Shown: positions 37,681 through 46,774 of the stretch, piece after piece
How the letters are laid out: the number at the start of each line of letters is the position of its first letter
Numbering within the stretch: the stretch's first letter is position 1
NCBI RefSeq assembly: GCF_900172355.1
Contig: NZ_FWFZ01000003.1
Coordinates: forward strand, 62,001 to 126,000
Direction of reading: 5' to 3'
Length of the DNA: 64,000 bases
Source of the DNA: Roseisalinus antarcticus
GTDB lineage: Bacteria > Pseudomonadota > Alphaproteobacteria > Rhodobacterales > Rhodobacteraceae
Notes under the pieces: model-generated
Databases searched by the model: none
What the model saw: only the letters and a program-made list of their open reading frames with translations
What the model was told of the DNA's origin: nothing
Translations under genes and position numbers: made by a program

Positions 37681-38361
37681 TCAGCGCACGGAGTTGACCA
37701 GCTGGAGCACGGCCGGCCCCATCGCCTCGACAATCAGCGCCACGCCGGCCGCGTTGGGATGGATCCCGTCGGCCTGCATCAGGTCTTGCGCCGCGCCCGC
37801 AGCATCCCCCTCCATCCCCAGCCCGCCGAAGAACGAAAGGTAGAGCGGCACGTCGAATTCCTCGGCGAGCTCCGGATACATGCTGTCGAACGCGGCCTTG
37901 AAGGCGGGGCCGTAGTTGTTCGAGGATTGCATGCCCACTAGAAGCACCTCGACCTCCTTGGCCTCGGCGGCTTCGAGAATACCGCGCAGGTTCTCGCGGC
38001 TGACGGCCGGGTCGATCCCGCGCAGGAAATCATTGCCGCCCAGCGTGACGATCATCGCATCGACCTCCGGCGTGAGGGTCCAGTCCACGCGCGAGAGGCC
38101 TCCCGCGGTGGTGTCGCCTGAAACGCCGGCGTTGATCATCGAGACATCTGCCCCCTCGGTCCGCAGCCAGGCCTCCATCCGGGGCACGAAACCCTCTTCC
38201 TGCGGCAGGCCATAGCCCTGCGTCAGGCTGTCGCCCAATGCAGCGACCGTTACCGTCTCGGCGGCGGCGGCGCTGCCGACACTCGCCGCCAGCGCGAGGT
38301 TGCAGAGCAGGGCAACCGCCCCATATCGAAAGGAACGGATCAGTCCGGAAAAGGTGCCCAT
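37681..38361 (-). CDS. SGNH-type arylesterase/lysophospholipase TesA-like, exported
   Basis: 226 residues. A signal peptide (1-34) has the hydrophobic core YGAVALLCNLALAASVG and a cleavage point near SAAAA. SGNH blocks are GDSLTQGYG (S45), NAGVSGDT, LGGND and DGIHPNAAG (Asp/His). TesA-type enzymes hydrolyse thioesters, aryl esters and lysophospholipids in the periplasm. Its ATG and that of the divergent ABC ATPase share the same CATG. A clear ribosome site is missing, so the start may lie slightly downstream, although this ATG gives the best signal peptide. tesA next to ybbAP is a conserved bacterial arrangement. Confidence 0.88.
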   Translation of the reverse strand: MGTFSGLIRSFRYGAVALLCNLALAASVGSAAAAETVTVAALGDSLTQGYGLPQEEGFVPRMEAWLRTEGADVSMINAGVSGDTTAGGLSRVDWTLTPEVDAMIVTLGGNDFLRGIDPAVSRENLRGILEAAEAKEVEVLLVGMQSSNNYGPAFKAAFDSMYPELAEEFDVPLYLSFFGGLGMEGDAAGAAQDLMQADGIHPNAAGVALIVEAMGPAVLQLVNSVR

Positions 38362-39052
38362 GTCAGATACGCTGCTCTCGCTCACCGATGTCTCGTTGTC
38401 GCTCTCTGGCAATACCGGACCGGTGGAAATCCTGCACGACATCTCGATGGACGTCGACCGCGGCGAGACGCTGGGGTTGGTGGGGCCAAGTGGGTCGGGC
38501 AAATCGTCGCTCCTCATGCTGATGGGCGGGCTCGAGAGCGCCTCATCGGGCCGGATCATGGCGCTTGGCCAGGACTTGACGGCGATGGACGAAGACGCGC
38601 TCGCGTTGTTTCGCAGGGATAATATGGGGGTGGTGTTCCAAAGCTTCCACCTCATCCCGACGATGACGGCGCTGGAAAACGTGGCGACCCCGCTGGAACT
38701 GGCCGGACGTCGCGATGCCTTCGACCGTGCGGGGGCCGAGCTCGAGGCCGTGGGACTGGGCCACCGGGCGGGCCATTATCCCGGCCAGCTGTCCGGCGGC
38801 GAGCAGCAGCGCGTGGCGCTGGCCCGTGCCTCTGCGCCCCGGCCGCGCATTCTTCTGGCCGACGAGCCGACCGGCAACCTCGACGAGACCAACGGCGCCG
38901 CGATCATGGACCTGCTCTTCGAGCTGCGCGACCGGCACGGCGCCACGCTCGTCATGGTGACCCATTCGCTGGAGCTTGCCCGGCGTTGTGACCGGGTCGT
39001 CCGCCTGCGCGACGGCCGGATCGAGGCGCCACAGGCCCGGGCCGCGGAATGA
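38360..39052 (+). CDS. ybbA: ABC transporter ATP-binding protein, YbbA-like
   Basis: 230 residues of a LolD/MacB-type ATPase. Walker A is GPSGSGKSS, the Q-loop is VVFQSFHLIPTMTALENV, the signature is LSGGEQQRVALARA, and Walker B is ILLADEPTGNLD. AAAAGGTG lies just before the ATG. It pairs with the large permease whose start overlaps its stop by 4 bases. Such complexes are often mechanotransmitters acting on envelope lipids or proteins, not classical transporters. Confidence 0.92.
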   Translation: MSDTLLSLTDVSLSLSGNTGPVEILHDISMDVDRGETLGLVGPSGSGKSSLLMLMGGLESASSGRIMALGQDLTAMDEDALALFRRDNMGVVFQSFHLIPTMTALENVATPLELAGRRDAFDRAGAELEAVGLGHRAGHYPGQLSGGEQQRVALARASAPRPRILLADEPTGNLDETNGAAIMDLLFELRDRHGATLVMVTHSLELARRCDRVVRLRDGRIEAPQARAAE

Positions 39053-41577
39053 GCTGGTCAGTTTCGGCCCGGATCGCGCGCCGCGAACTGCGGGGCGGCC
39101 TGCGGGGGTTTCGCATCTTCCTGTCCTGCCTCGCGCTGGGCGTGGCCGCGATCGCCGCCGTCGGCAGTGTGCGTAGCGCCATCTCGGCGGGGCTGGAGCG
39201 CGAGGGCGCGGCCCTTCTCGGCGGCGACGCCGAGGTGCAGTTCACCTACCGCTTCGCCCGCGAGGAAGAGGCCGCCTGGCTGGACGAGATCGCTGACGCG
39301 ATATCCGAGACCGTGGATTTCCGCTCGATGGTCGTGGTCGACGGCCGTGCCGAGACCGAGCGCGCCCTGACCCAGGTGCGCGCCGTGGACAGCCTCTACC
39401 CCCTCGTGGGCGCGACCGAGCTGGACCCGCCGATGGCGCTGGACACGGCCTTCGCGGGCACCGCCGACCTGCCCGGCGGCGTGATGGAGCGGGTGCTGGC
39501 CGACCGGCTGGCCCTTTCGCCCGGCGACACGTTCAAGTTGGGCGAGCAGCGTTTCTCGCTCTCGGCGATCCTCGACAGCTACCCCGACAATTCCGGCGGC
39601 GGCTTCGGCCTCGGGCCCCGGACGCTGGTGCTGACGGAGGACCTGGCCGAGAGCGGCCTGATCCAGGAGGGCACGCTTTTCGAGACGCAATACCGGCTCG
39701 ATCTGCCCGAGGGGGCGGACCTTGCCGCGCTCGACGCCGAGGCGGAACGGCTGTGGCGCGACAGCGGGATGCGGTGGCGCGATGCGCGGGCGGGGGCCCC
39801 GGGGATCAGCCAGTTCGTCGACCGGCTCGGCGCGTTCCTGATCCTCGTGGGTCTGTCCGGTCTGGCGGTGGGGGGGGTCGGCGTCTCGGCCGCCGTGCGG
39901 GCCTATCTTGCGGGCAAGACCGAGGTGATCGCGACGCTCAAGACGCTGGGCGCGTCGCGGAGCGTCATTTTCCGCAGCTATTTCATCCAGATCGGTGCGC
40001 TGACGATCCTCGGCGTGGCGCTTGGCCTGGTCCTCGGCGCGGGGCTTCCGCTGCTGGCTGCGCCGCTGATCGAGGCGCGGCTGCCGATCCCGGCAGCCTT
40101 CGCCCTCTACCCCGGACCGCTGCTGGAGGCCGCGCTCTATGGCGTTCTCGCGGCGATGATATTCACCCTCTGGCCGCTCGCCCGCGCCGAAGAGATCCGG
40201 GCCGCGACCCTGTTCCGCGACGCGCTGGGCGGCGGGGCCGCGCTGCCCCGCCCGCGCTATCTGCTTGTCACGGCGCTGCTCCTGGCGCTGTTGGTCGGGG
40301 CGGCGGTCTGGTTTTCCGGGACCGCCTTCCTCACCCTCTGGACGGCCGGCGGGATAGCCGCGGCGCTCGCCCTGCTGACCCTGGCCGCAGCCCTTGCCCG
40401 CTGGCTCGCCCGCCGCAGCGGCCGGGCCGCCCGCGGGCGACCGGCCCTGCGGCTGGCCCTCGGGGCGATCGGGGCGCGGGGCGGAGAGACGACCTCGGTG
40501 GTGCTGTCGCTTGGCCTCGGCCTTGCGGTGCTGTCCGCCGTGGGCCAGATCGACGGCAACATCCGGCAATCCATCTCGGGGGAACTGCCCGAGATCGCGC
40601 CGTCATACTTCTTCGTCGACATCCAGCCCGACCAGATCGACGGCTTCCGCGAACGGGTCGAGACCGACCCGATGGTCAGCCGCGTCGACAGCGCCCCGAT
40701 GCTCCGCGGGATCATCACCCGGATCAACGGCGCCCCGGCGATGCAGGCGGCGGACGGCCACTGGGTGGTGCGCGGTGACCGCGGCGTGACCTATTCAGAG
40801 GCGGTGCCCGACAACACGCGCCTGACGGCGGGCGAGTGGTGGCCGGCGGATTATGCCGGCCCGCCGCTGGTCAGTTTCGCCGCCGAAGAGGCCGCCGAGA
40901 TCGGGCTGGCGCTCGGTGACACGATCACGGTCAACATCCTCGGCCGCGACATCACCGCCACGATCGCCAGCTTCCGAGAGGTGAATTTCGATACCGCCGG
41001 CATCGGCTTCGTCCTGTCGATGAATCCGGGGGCCCTCGCAGGTGCGCCCCACAGCTGGATCAGCACCGTCTATGCCGAGCCCGAGGCCGAGGCCGCCATC
41101 CTGAGAGACCTTGCCTCCGCCTATCCCAACATCACCGCGATCCGCGTCCGGGATGCCATCGACCGGGTGATGGAACTGCTCGCCGGGATTTCCGCCGCCA
41201 CACGCTACGGGGCGGCCGCGACGCTTCTGACCGGGTTCCTCGTCCTGATCGGAGCGGCGGCGGCGGGCGAGCGCAGCCGGGTCTATGAAAGCGCCGTGCT
41301 CAAGACGCTGGGGGCGACGCGGGCGCGGATCCTGTCCAGTTTCGCCCTGCGTTCCGCGCTCCTCGGGCTTGCCGCCGGGGCCGTGGCGCTTGCGGCGGGC
41401 ATTCTCGGTGGCTGGGCGGTGAGCACTTTCATCATGGACAGCAGCTATGCCGTCATCTGGCCGTCGGCGCTCGGCGTGGTCGTGGGCGGGGTGCTGGCGA
41501 CGCTCTGCGCGGGGCTCCTCTTTGCGCTCCGCCCCCTCGCAGCCCGCCCCGCGAGCGTGCTAAGAGCCCGGGAATGA
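39049..41577 (+). CDS. ybbP: FtsX-like ABC permease, YbbP-like
   Basis: 842 residues. TM1 (GFRIFLSCLALGVAAIAAVG) is followed by a periplasmic domain. Then come a group of helices with an FtsX domain (LILVGLSGLAVGGVGVSAAVRAYLAGKTEVIATLKTLGAS, adjoining segments), a second periplasmic domain (about 480-710), and a C-terminal FtsX helix set (GAAATLLTGFLVLIGAAAAGE). This two-FtsX plan is that of YbbP. It partners YbbA and sits opposite tesA, suggesting work on lipids or ester substrates in the periplasm. The substrate is not established here. It overlaps both neighbours by 4 bases. Confidence 0.9.
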   Translation: MSWSVSARIARRELRGGLRGFRIFLSCLALGVAAIAAVGSVRSAISAGLEREGAALLGGDAEVQFTYRFAREEEAAWLDEIADAISETVDFRSMVVVDGRAETERALTQVRAVDSLYPLVGATELDPPMALDTAFAGTADLPGGVMERVLADRLALSPGDTFKLGEQRFSLSAILDSYPDNSGGGFGLGPRTLVLTEDLAESGLIQEGTLFETQYRLDLPEGADLAALDAEAERLWRDSGMRWRDARAGAPGISQFVDRLGAFLILVGLSGLAVGGVGVSAAVRAYLAGKTEVIATLKTLGASRSVIFRSYFIQIGALTILGVALGLVLGAGLPLLAAPLIEARLPIPAAFALYPGPLLEAALYGVLAAMIFTLWPLARAEEIRAATLFRDALGGGAALPRPRYLLVTALLLALLVGAAVWFSGTAFLTLWTAGGIAAALALLTLAAALARWLARRSGRAARGRPALRLALGAIGARGGETTSVVLSLGLGLAVLSAVGQIDGNIRQSISGELPEIAPSYFFVDIQPDQIDGFRERVETDPMVSRVDSAPMLRGIITRINGAPAMQAADGHWVVRGDRGVTYSEAVPDNTRLTAGEWWPADYAGPPLVSFAAEEAAEIGLALGDTITVNILGRDITATIASFREVNFDTAGIGFVLSMNPGALAGAPHSWISTVYAEPEAEAAILRDLASAYPNITAIRVRDAIDRVMELLAGISAATRYGAAATLLTGFLVLIGAAAAGERSRVYESAVLKTLGATRARILSSFALRSALLGLAAGAVALAAGILGGWAVSTFIMDSSYAVIWPSALGVVVGGVLATLCAGLLFALRPLAARPASVLRARE

Positions 41578-42167
41578 CACCGAGATTCTTTGGCTACGGC
41601 AGCCTCGTGAACCTTTCGACCCATGATTACCCCGACGCGCAGCCCGCGCGGCTGTCGGGGTGGCGGCGGGTCTGGCGGCACGCCACCCTGCGACCGGTGG
41701 CGTTCCTGTCGGTGGAACCGGCGCCAGAATCCGAGATCGACGGCGTGCTGGCGCAGGTGCCCGGCGCGGATTGGGCGGCGCTCGACCTGCGCGAACGGGC
41801 CTATCGGCGCCAGGACGTGACCCACCATTTCCCGCAGGACGGCGCGATCACCCCCACCGCCGTCTATGAGATCGAGGCCAGCAACCTGGAACCGCCCGAT
41901 GTGGCCCACCCGATCCTGCTGAGCTATGTCGACGTGGTGCTTCAGGGCTACCTGCAGCTTTTCGGAGAGGCGGGCATGCGGGACTTTGCCCGCACCACGC
42001 GAGGGTGGCACGCCCCCGTGCTCGACGATCGGGCCCGGCCGGTCTATCCGCGCCATCGGCAGCTGTCAGGGCAGGAAACGCGCCTCGTGGACAGGCTGCT
42101 CGCGGATCTGGGCGCAGAAATTTCCGGGCCCGACGCCTTCGATCTCTCGGGGCTGGTGCGCAGCTGA
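41574..42167 (+). CDS. Gamma-glutamylcyclotransferase-like protein (GGCT fold)
   Basis: 197 residues. FFGYGSLVN near the start is the GGCT/ChaC substrate-loop motif, and the fold continues with WRHATLRPVAFLSVEPAP and DGVLAQVP. Members act on gamma-glutamyl peptides or are of unknown role, so no substrate is assigned. Its ATG overlaps the permease stop (ATGA), making it the third gene of the ybbAP operon. Confidence 0.78.
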   Translation: MTPRFFGYGSLVNLSTHDYPDAQPARLSGWRRVWRHATLRPVAFLSVEPAPESEIDGVLAQVPGADWAALDLRERAYRRQDVTHHFPQDGAITPTAVYEIEASNLEPPDVAHPILLSYVDVVLQGYLQLFGEAGMRDFARTTRGWHAPVLDDRARPVYPRHRQLSGQETRLVDRLLADLGAEISGPDAFDLSGLVRS

Positions 42168-42237
42168 CGGTTTGTCACAATAGTTTTGGGTTCTCCCCCT
42201 AGGCCGGGTGTCACACACCAAAGGGGGACTCGTTTCC

Positions 42238-43644
42238 ATGACCATCACCACGTTCTTGCGCAGCGCAACGGCGCTGGCCCTGACGACGGGCGCGGCCTTC
42301 GCCGAGGCGCCGGTCCTCGTGACCTCCACCGCCGACAGCGGCGCGGGCAGTTTCCGCGCGGCGCTGGAGACGCTGGCCGACACCGGCGGCCAGATCGTCG
42401 TCACGGCCGAGGGCGACATCACCATCGACAGCACGCTGGATTATGCCGGCACGGCGCCGCTCTATGTATTCGGCGCGGGTCAGACCGTCAGGACAGCGGC
42501 CAACGCGACGCTTTTTGCGGCCACGGCCGGGGCGGACCTGACGATCAACGGGCTGAATTTCGCGGGCCCGGGCGGGTTCGACATAGAGAACCGTGGCGAC
42601 ATCGACGGGCCGGCGGGCAAGGGCATCTTCGTCGATGTCCGTGATGACCAGCAGGGCTATGTCTCGCTGGTGCTTGAGAATGTGACCGTCAGCGGCGTGG
42701 CGAACCACGGCGTGCACGTGTCCGACTGCGACCTTGCCGATGCCTGTGGCGGCGGCGCGGGCGGCAGTGGCGGAGGTTCGGAGGCGTCGATCATCGTGCG
42801 GCTCGCCGGCGTGACCATCGACAACGTGGGCCACGGGAAATTCGACGCGGACGGGCTGCGGGTGGACGAACGCGCCGCCGGGTCCATCAATTTCTCGGCG
42901 ACGGCCTCGACCTTCCGGAACGTGGGCGCCGACGGCGTGGAGCTCGACGACGGCCAGGCCGGCGATGTCCGCGTGATCGTCACCGGGTCGGCCTTCGTCG
43001 GGAACGGCGCCTATTGCGACCCCCAGATCCTGGCCGCCTTCATGCCCGACGCGCCCGAGGGCGAATTCGATGAGGGCACGATGCCCGAGGCCGATATCCC
43101 CGGTCCGGTCACCGGTGCGCCTGACGATTCCTGCATCGAGCGGGAAGTGGACACCTACGACGACGGCACCGTCGAGGAATACGCGTTCGGCATCGACCTC
43201 GACGACGGCTTCGACGTGGACGAGGCGGGCGACGGCAGCGTCGTCGCCACGCTGGCCGACACCACCATATCCCGCAACCTCGACGAGGGGCTGGACCTTG
43301 ACGAAGAGGGGCCGGGCGGTATCGACCTGGTCCTGATCGACACCGCGGCGAGCGGCAATACCGACGACGGTTTCAAGACCTCCGAGGAGGACGCGGGCGA
43401 TGTCAGCGGGCTGATGCTCGGCACCTCGGCGGCGGATAACGGCGGCGTCGGTGCCGTGTTCGAGGAAGCGGACGGCGGCGATGTCACCGTGATCGTGCAG
43501 GGAAGCATGACGATGGGCAACGACGACGGCGGGACCGGGCTGGAGGTGGTCCAGGAAGACGGGGGCTCCGGCAGGCTTGTGGTTACTAGCTCCGACATCC
43601 AGGAGGAGATCGAGGTGGACGGCGTCGATCGCTCGGACATGTAG
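42238..43644 (+). CDS. Exported, very acidic right-handed beta-helix-like protein
   Basis: 468 residues. A signal peptide (1-22, ending AAFA) follows GGGGGA. The rest looks like a parallel beta-helix. Short rungs repeat the pattern S/N-hydrophobic-x-hydrophobic-x-x-x, as in LTINGLNFAG, LVLENVTVSG, VRLAGVTIDN and VVATLADTTISRN. The second half is packed with Asp/Glu (DLDDGFDVDEAGDG, LDLDEEGPGG), which could bind calcium. Cysteines in CDLADAC may form a disulfide. No catalytic motif or known family is evident; polysaccharide- or calcium-related functions are guesses. A lone gene followed by repeat copy B. Confidence 0.75.
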   Translation: MTITTFLRSATALALTTGAAFAEAPVLVTSTADSGAGSFRAALETLADTGGQIVVTAEGDITIDSTLDYAGTAPLYVFGAGQTVRTAANATLFAATAGADLTINGLNFAGPGGFDIENRGDIDGPAGKGIFVDVRDDQQGYVSLVLENVTVSGVANHGVHVSDCDLADACGGGAGGSGGGSEASIIVRLAGVTIDNVGHGKFDADGLRVDERAAGSINFSATASTFRNVGADGVELDDGQAGDVRVIVTGSAFVGNGAYCDPQILAAFMPDAPEGEFDEGTMPEADIPGPVTGAPDDSCIEREVDTYDDGTVEEYAFGIDLDDGFDVDEAGDGSVVATLADTTISRNLDEGLDLDEEGPGGIDLVLIDTAASGNTDDGFKTSEEDAGDVSGLMLGTSAADNGGVGAVFEEADGGDVTVIVQGSMTMGNDDGGTGLEVVQEDGGSGRLVVTSSDIQEEIEVDGVDRSDM

Positions 43645-43953
43645 CGGCGTGGGACCGGTGCGGCAGGGCGTCGTGACGAGCGGTGCGCCGGGATGAGATG
43701 GCGCGAGGGGGGCTCTGCCCCCCTTGCCCCCCCGGGATATTTTTGACCAGAAGAAGCATGAGCTGAACTTGAACCGGGAACGCCCGGCTATGGCCGGTGA
43801 TCTTGCTGCTGGCTCGGATGGGTGCTGCTGCAGGCATGCGCCGGTGGTCCGCATGAAGGCGGCGGTCTGTCATTCGGCAGGATCGGCGGCCTCTGGCCCA
43901 TGCGCCGGGCCCGTTCGCCGGGTCGGACGCGTTGGAGTAGGGCCGCGGCGGCG
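43645..43953. other. Intergenic region with repeat copy B only
   Basis: 309 bases between convergent genes. Apart from the 3'-end repeat (43701-43757) I see no supported gene or RNA. Open frames here are short and overlap gltX. Confidence 0.5.
43701..43757 (+). repeat. Gene-3'-end intergenic repeat, copy B
   Basis: Hairpin GGGGGGCTCTGCCCCCC, then a C-rich run, GGGATATTTTTGACC and AGAAGAAG. It lies about 57 bases after the beta-helix gene on the same strand. The hairpin plus TATTTTT can act as a terminator. Compared with copies A and C it lacks the GCGCAATTCA block. Confidence 0.6.
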
Positions 43954-45273
43954 TCAGACCCTTGGCTTGACCTGCATGAGGCGCATGACATCGGCCATTT
44001 CGGGGCCGCGGGTCATGCCCGTCACCGCATGGCGCAGTGGCATGAACAGGGTCTTGCCCTTGCGCCCCGTCGCCTGCTTGACCGCCGCTGTCCACTCCGA
44101 CCAAGTCGTCTCGGAATAGGGCGGGTCGCCCAGAAGGCCGAGCGCCTCGTCGACGAACGCCCGGTCCTCATCGGCGATCTGCGCATCGGCGCCTTCGGAG
44201 AAAAGGCGCCACCAGCCCTCCATGTCCGCGAGCGTGTCGATATTTTCGCGCACCACATCCCAGAAGACGGGCGCGAGCGGGTCCGGCACGCCGAGGGCGG
44301 TCACCTCGGCGGCGACTTCCTCGAACGGGCGCTGGGACAGCCAGCGGTGCGTCAGCGGCACCAGGTCCTGGGTATCGAATTTGGTCGGCGCGGAGCCGAA
44401 GCTGGACAGGTCGAACCCGGCGACCACCTCCTCGACGCTCTCGCGCAGTTCCACCGGCTCGGAAGAGCCGAGCCGGGCCATCAGCGACAGGACCGCCATC
44501 GGAGCGATGCCCCGGGCCCGCAGATCGCGCAGCGCCAGCGTGCCGAGGCGCTTGGACAGCGCCTCGCCCTGCGGCCCGGTCAGCAGGGAATGGTGCGCGA
44601 AACGCGGGACCGTGCCGCCCAGGGCCTCGATGATCTGGATCTGGGTCGCCGTGTTGGTCACGTGGTCCGATCCGCGCACCACGTCCGTGATCCCCATCTC
44701 GGTATCGTCGACGACCGAAGCGATCGTGTAGAGCACCTGTCCATCCGCCCGGATCAGCACCGGATCGGAGACGCTGGCCGCGTCGATCGAGATGGTCCCG
44801 AGGATCCCGTCCGCCCACTCGATCCGGTCGTGATCCAGCTTGAACCGCCAGTAGCCGCCGCGCTCCGCCCGAAGCCGCGCCTTTTCGTCCTCGCTCAGGT
44901 CCAGGGCCGCGCGGTCATAGACCGGCGGCCGGCCCATGTTGAGCTGTTTCTTGCGCTTGAGGTCTAGCTCCGTCGGGGTCTCGAAACACTCGTAGAGCCG
45001 GCCCATGCCGATCAGCGTTTCCTTGGCGGCGGCGTAGCGGTCGAGCCGTTCGGACTGACGCTCCACGCGGTCCCATTCCAGTCCGAGCCAACGAAGATCC
45101 GCCTTGATCGCGTCCACGTACTCCTCCTTCGACCGTTCGGGATCCGTGTCGTCGATCCGCAGGACGAAGGTGCCGCCAGCCTGTCGCGCGATGGCGTAAT
45201 TGAACAGGGCGGCGCGCAGGTTGCCGATATGCAGATAGCCGGTGGGTGACGGGGCAAAACGGGTGGTGGTCAT
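43954..45273 (-). CDS. gltX: Glutamyl-tRNA synthetase (short form)
   Basis: 439 residues of class I synthetase. The HIGH motif is in FAPSPTGYLHIGNLRAALFN and the KMSKS-like loop is ALSKRLG. VLRIDDTDPERS and YTIASVVDDTEMGITDVVRGSDH are further catalytic-domain marks. The C-terminal anticodon domain is present but compact; typical GltX is about 465-480 residues. Rhodobacteraceae often carry two gltX genes, so this may be the second form. Which tRNA (Glu only, or Gln too) it charges cannot be read by eye. Confidence 0.92.
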   Translation of the reverse strand: MTTTRFAPSPTGYLHIGNLRAALFNYAIARQAGGTFVLRIDDTDPERSKEEYVDAIKADLRWLGLEWDRVERQSERLDRYAAAKETLIGMGRLYECFETPTELDLKRKKQLNMGRPPVYDRAALDLSEDEKARLRAERGGYWRFKLDHDRIEWADGILGTISIDAASVSDPVLIRADGQVLYTIASVVDDTEMGITDVVRGSDHVTNTATQIQIIEALGGTVPRFAHHSLLTGPQGEALSKRLGTLALRDLRARGIAPMAVLSLMARLGSSEPVELRESVEEVVAGFDLSSFGSAPTKFDTQDLVPLTHRWLSQRPFEEVAAEVTALGVPDPLAPVFWDVVRENIDTLADMEGWWRLFSEGADAQIADEDRAFVDEALGLLGDPPYSETTWSEWTAAVKQATGRKGKTLFMPLRHAVTGMTRGPEMADVMRLMQVKPRV

Positions 45274-45333
45274 GGGGAAACTCCTGTTGTGGGCGCTCTT
45301 CCACAACGGGCCGGGTTTGTCCATATCAGGGGG

Positions 45334-45726
45334 ATGGACAGCACAGCCCCCAGCCTCGACGACATCGAAGAGATCGCCCGCCGGACCGTGGAGGGCCTGC
45401 CCGAGCGGTTTCGGACCGCGGCCCGCGCTGTGGCCCTGCGCGTCGTGGACTTCGCGCCCGACGACATCTTGCGCGACATGGAGGCGGATCCCTTCGATCT
45501 GAGCGGGCTCTACGACGGAATTCCGCTGACGCAGAAATCGGTGATGGACACGCCGCACGGCCCGGACGTGGTCTGGCTGTTTCGCCGGCCGATCCTCGAT
45601 GAATGGGCCGAGCGGGGGAATGTCACCGTGACCGAGCTGGTGGCCCACGTCACCGTGCATGAATTCGCCCATCACTTCGGCTGGTCCGACGACGACATCG
45701 CCCACATCGACCCCTGGTGGGAATGA
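45334..45726 (+). CDS. Small zincin-like metallopeptidase family protein
   Basis: 130 residues. H109-E-F-A-H113 in TVHEFAHHFGWSDDDIAHID gives the HExxH zinc site with Asp residues after it. The N-terminus (IEEIARRTVEGLPERFRTA) and LTQKSVM fit the DUF1025-type minimal zincins. There is no signal peptide and the natural substrate is unknown. The ATG after CAGGGGG gives MDSTAPSLDD. It is divergent from gltX. Confidence 0.8.
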   Translation: MDSTAPSLDDIEEIARRTVEGLPERFRTAARAVALRVVDFAPDDILRDMEADPFDLSGLYDGIPLTQKSVMDTPHGPDVVWLFRRPILDEWAERGNVTVTELVAHVTVHEFAHHFGWSDDDIAHIDPWWE

Positions 45727-45788
45727 GCAGCCCTTTTGCGCCATGCGCGGACATGGCATGTTAGCGCCATCATCAGCCGGAGCCCATC

Positions 45789-46736
45789 ATGCGCGACATC
45801 CTGACCGTTACCCTGAACCCGGCGCTCGATCTCGCCACCTCGGTCAACCACATCCAGCCGAATGTGAAACTGCGCTGCGCCCCGCCCGATACCGACCCCG
45901 GTGGCGGCGGGCTCAACGTCGCGCGGGCGATCCACCAGATCGGGGGGGCGTCGCGCTGCTTCGTGGCGCTGGGGGGGGATACCGGCCAGGCGCTGCTCAA
46001 ACTGCTGCTGGCCGCGGGGCTGACTCCGGTCGTCCATCCCGCGCCCGGAGAGACCCGGCAGAGCCTCGCGGTCACCGACCTGTCGAACATGGACCAGATG
46101 CGCTTCATGCTGCCCGGCCCGGACTGGGACCTTGGCCATATCGACGCCATGCGGACCGCGCTGCGCAAGGCTGCGACGGGCGACGGGTACCTGGTGCTGT
46201 CGGGCAGCGGGCCTTCGGGGGCGGCACCCGACCTCTATGCCCGCATCTGCAGCGATTTCGCGGAGACGGAGGAAGAGATCATTCTCGACACGTCTGGGCC
46301 GGCGCTGGCGCATCTCGCCGCCGGACAGGCCAAACCGCCCTTTGTCCTGCGCATGGACCAGCATGAGGCCGAGGACCTGGCGCGCCGGCCCTTGTCGTCG
46401 CGCACGGACAGCGCCGCCTTCGCCGCGAGTCTGGTCCGGCGCGGCGCGGCGCGTTTGGTGATCGTGGCACGCGGCGCCGACGGGTCGGTCATGGCGCAGG
46501 CGGACCGAAAGTTGCACGTTTCGGCCGCCCCGGTGACGGTGAACTCGAAAGTGGGCGCCGGCGACAGCTTCGTCGGCGGCTTCACCCTGGCGCTCGCCCG
46601 CGGCGCCTCGGTGGCCGAGGCCATGCGCTATGGCTCCGCGGCGGCGAGCGCGGCCGTCATGACCCCGGGCACCCAGCTTTGCCACCTTGAAGATACCGAG
46701 CGGAACCTGCCGGAATGCCAAGTCACCGACCTTTGA
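45789..46736 (+). CDS. PfkB-family hexose kinase (1-phosphofructokinase type)
   Basis: 315 residues. The substrate-binding motif is GGGGLNVARAIHQIGG, and the catalytic/anion-hole motif is VGAGDSFVGGFTLAL. The start RDILTVTLNPALDLA matches FruK/LacC/PfkB enzymes, which phosphorylate fructose 1-phosphate, tagatose 6-phosphate or fructose 6-phosphate. No PTS or fru operon is adjacent, so the substrate stays open. It ends ten bases before a perfect 22-bp palindrome. Confidence 0.88.
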   Translation: MRDILTVTLNPALDLATSVNHIQPNVKLRCAPPDTDPGGGGLNVARAIHQIGGASRCFVALGGDTGQALLKLLLAAGLTPVVHPAPGETRQSLAVTDLSNMDQMRFMLPGPDWDLGHIDAMRTALRKAATGDGYLVLSGSGPSGAAPDLYARICSDFAETEEEIILDTSGPALAHLAAGQAKPPFVLRMDQHEAEDLARRPLSSRTDSAAFAASLVRRGAARLVIVARGADGSVMAQADRKLHVSAAPVTVNSKVGAGDSFVGGFTLALARGASVAEAMRYGSAAASAAVMTPGTQLCHLEDTERNLPECQVTDL

Positions 46737-46745
46737 TCCCGGGCC

Positions 46746-46767
46746 CAGATTATTCGCGAATAATCTG
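46746..46767. repeat. Perfect 22-bp palindrome between convergent genes
   Basis: Contains AGATTATTCGCGAATAATCT with C and G at the ends, identical to the core of the palindrome at 24308-24331. It lies between the stop codons of pfkB-type and DUF1801 genes. It could be a bidirectional terminator, a protein site, or a dispersed palindrome. Confidence 0.75.
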
Positions 46768-46774
46768 CCAGCGC

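Noticed and set aside
42211-43854. A 547-codon minus-strand frame opposite the beta-helix gene
   Set aside because: The plus-strand frame has a ribosome site, a signal peptide and regular rungs; the minus strand has none of these.
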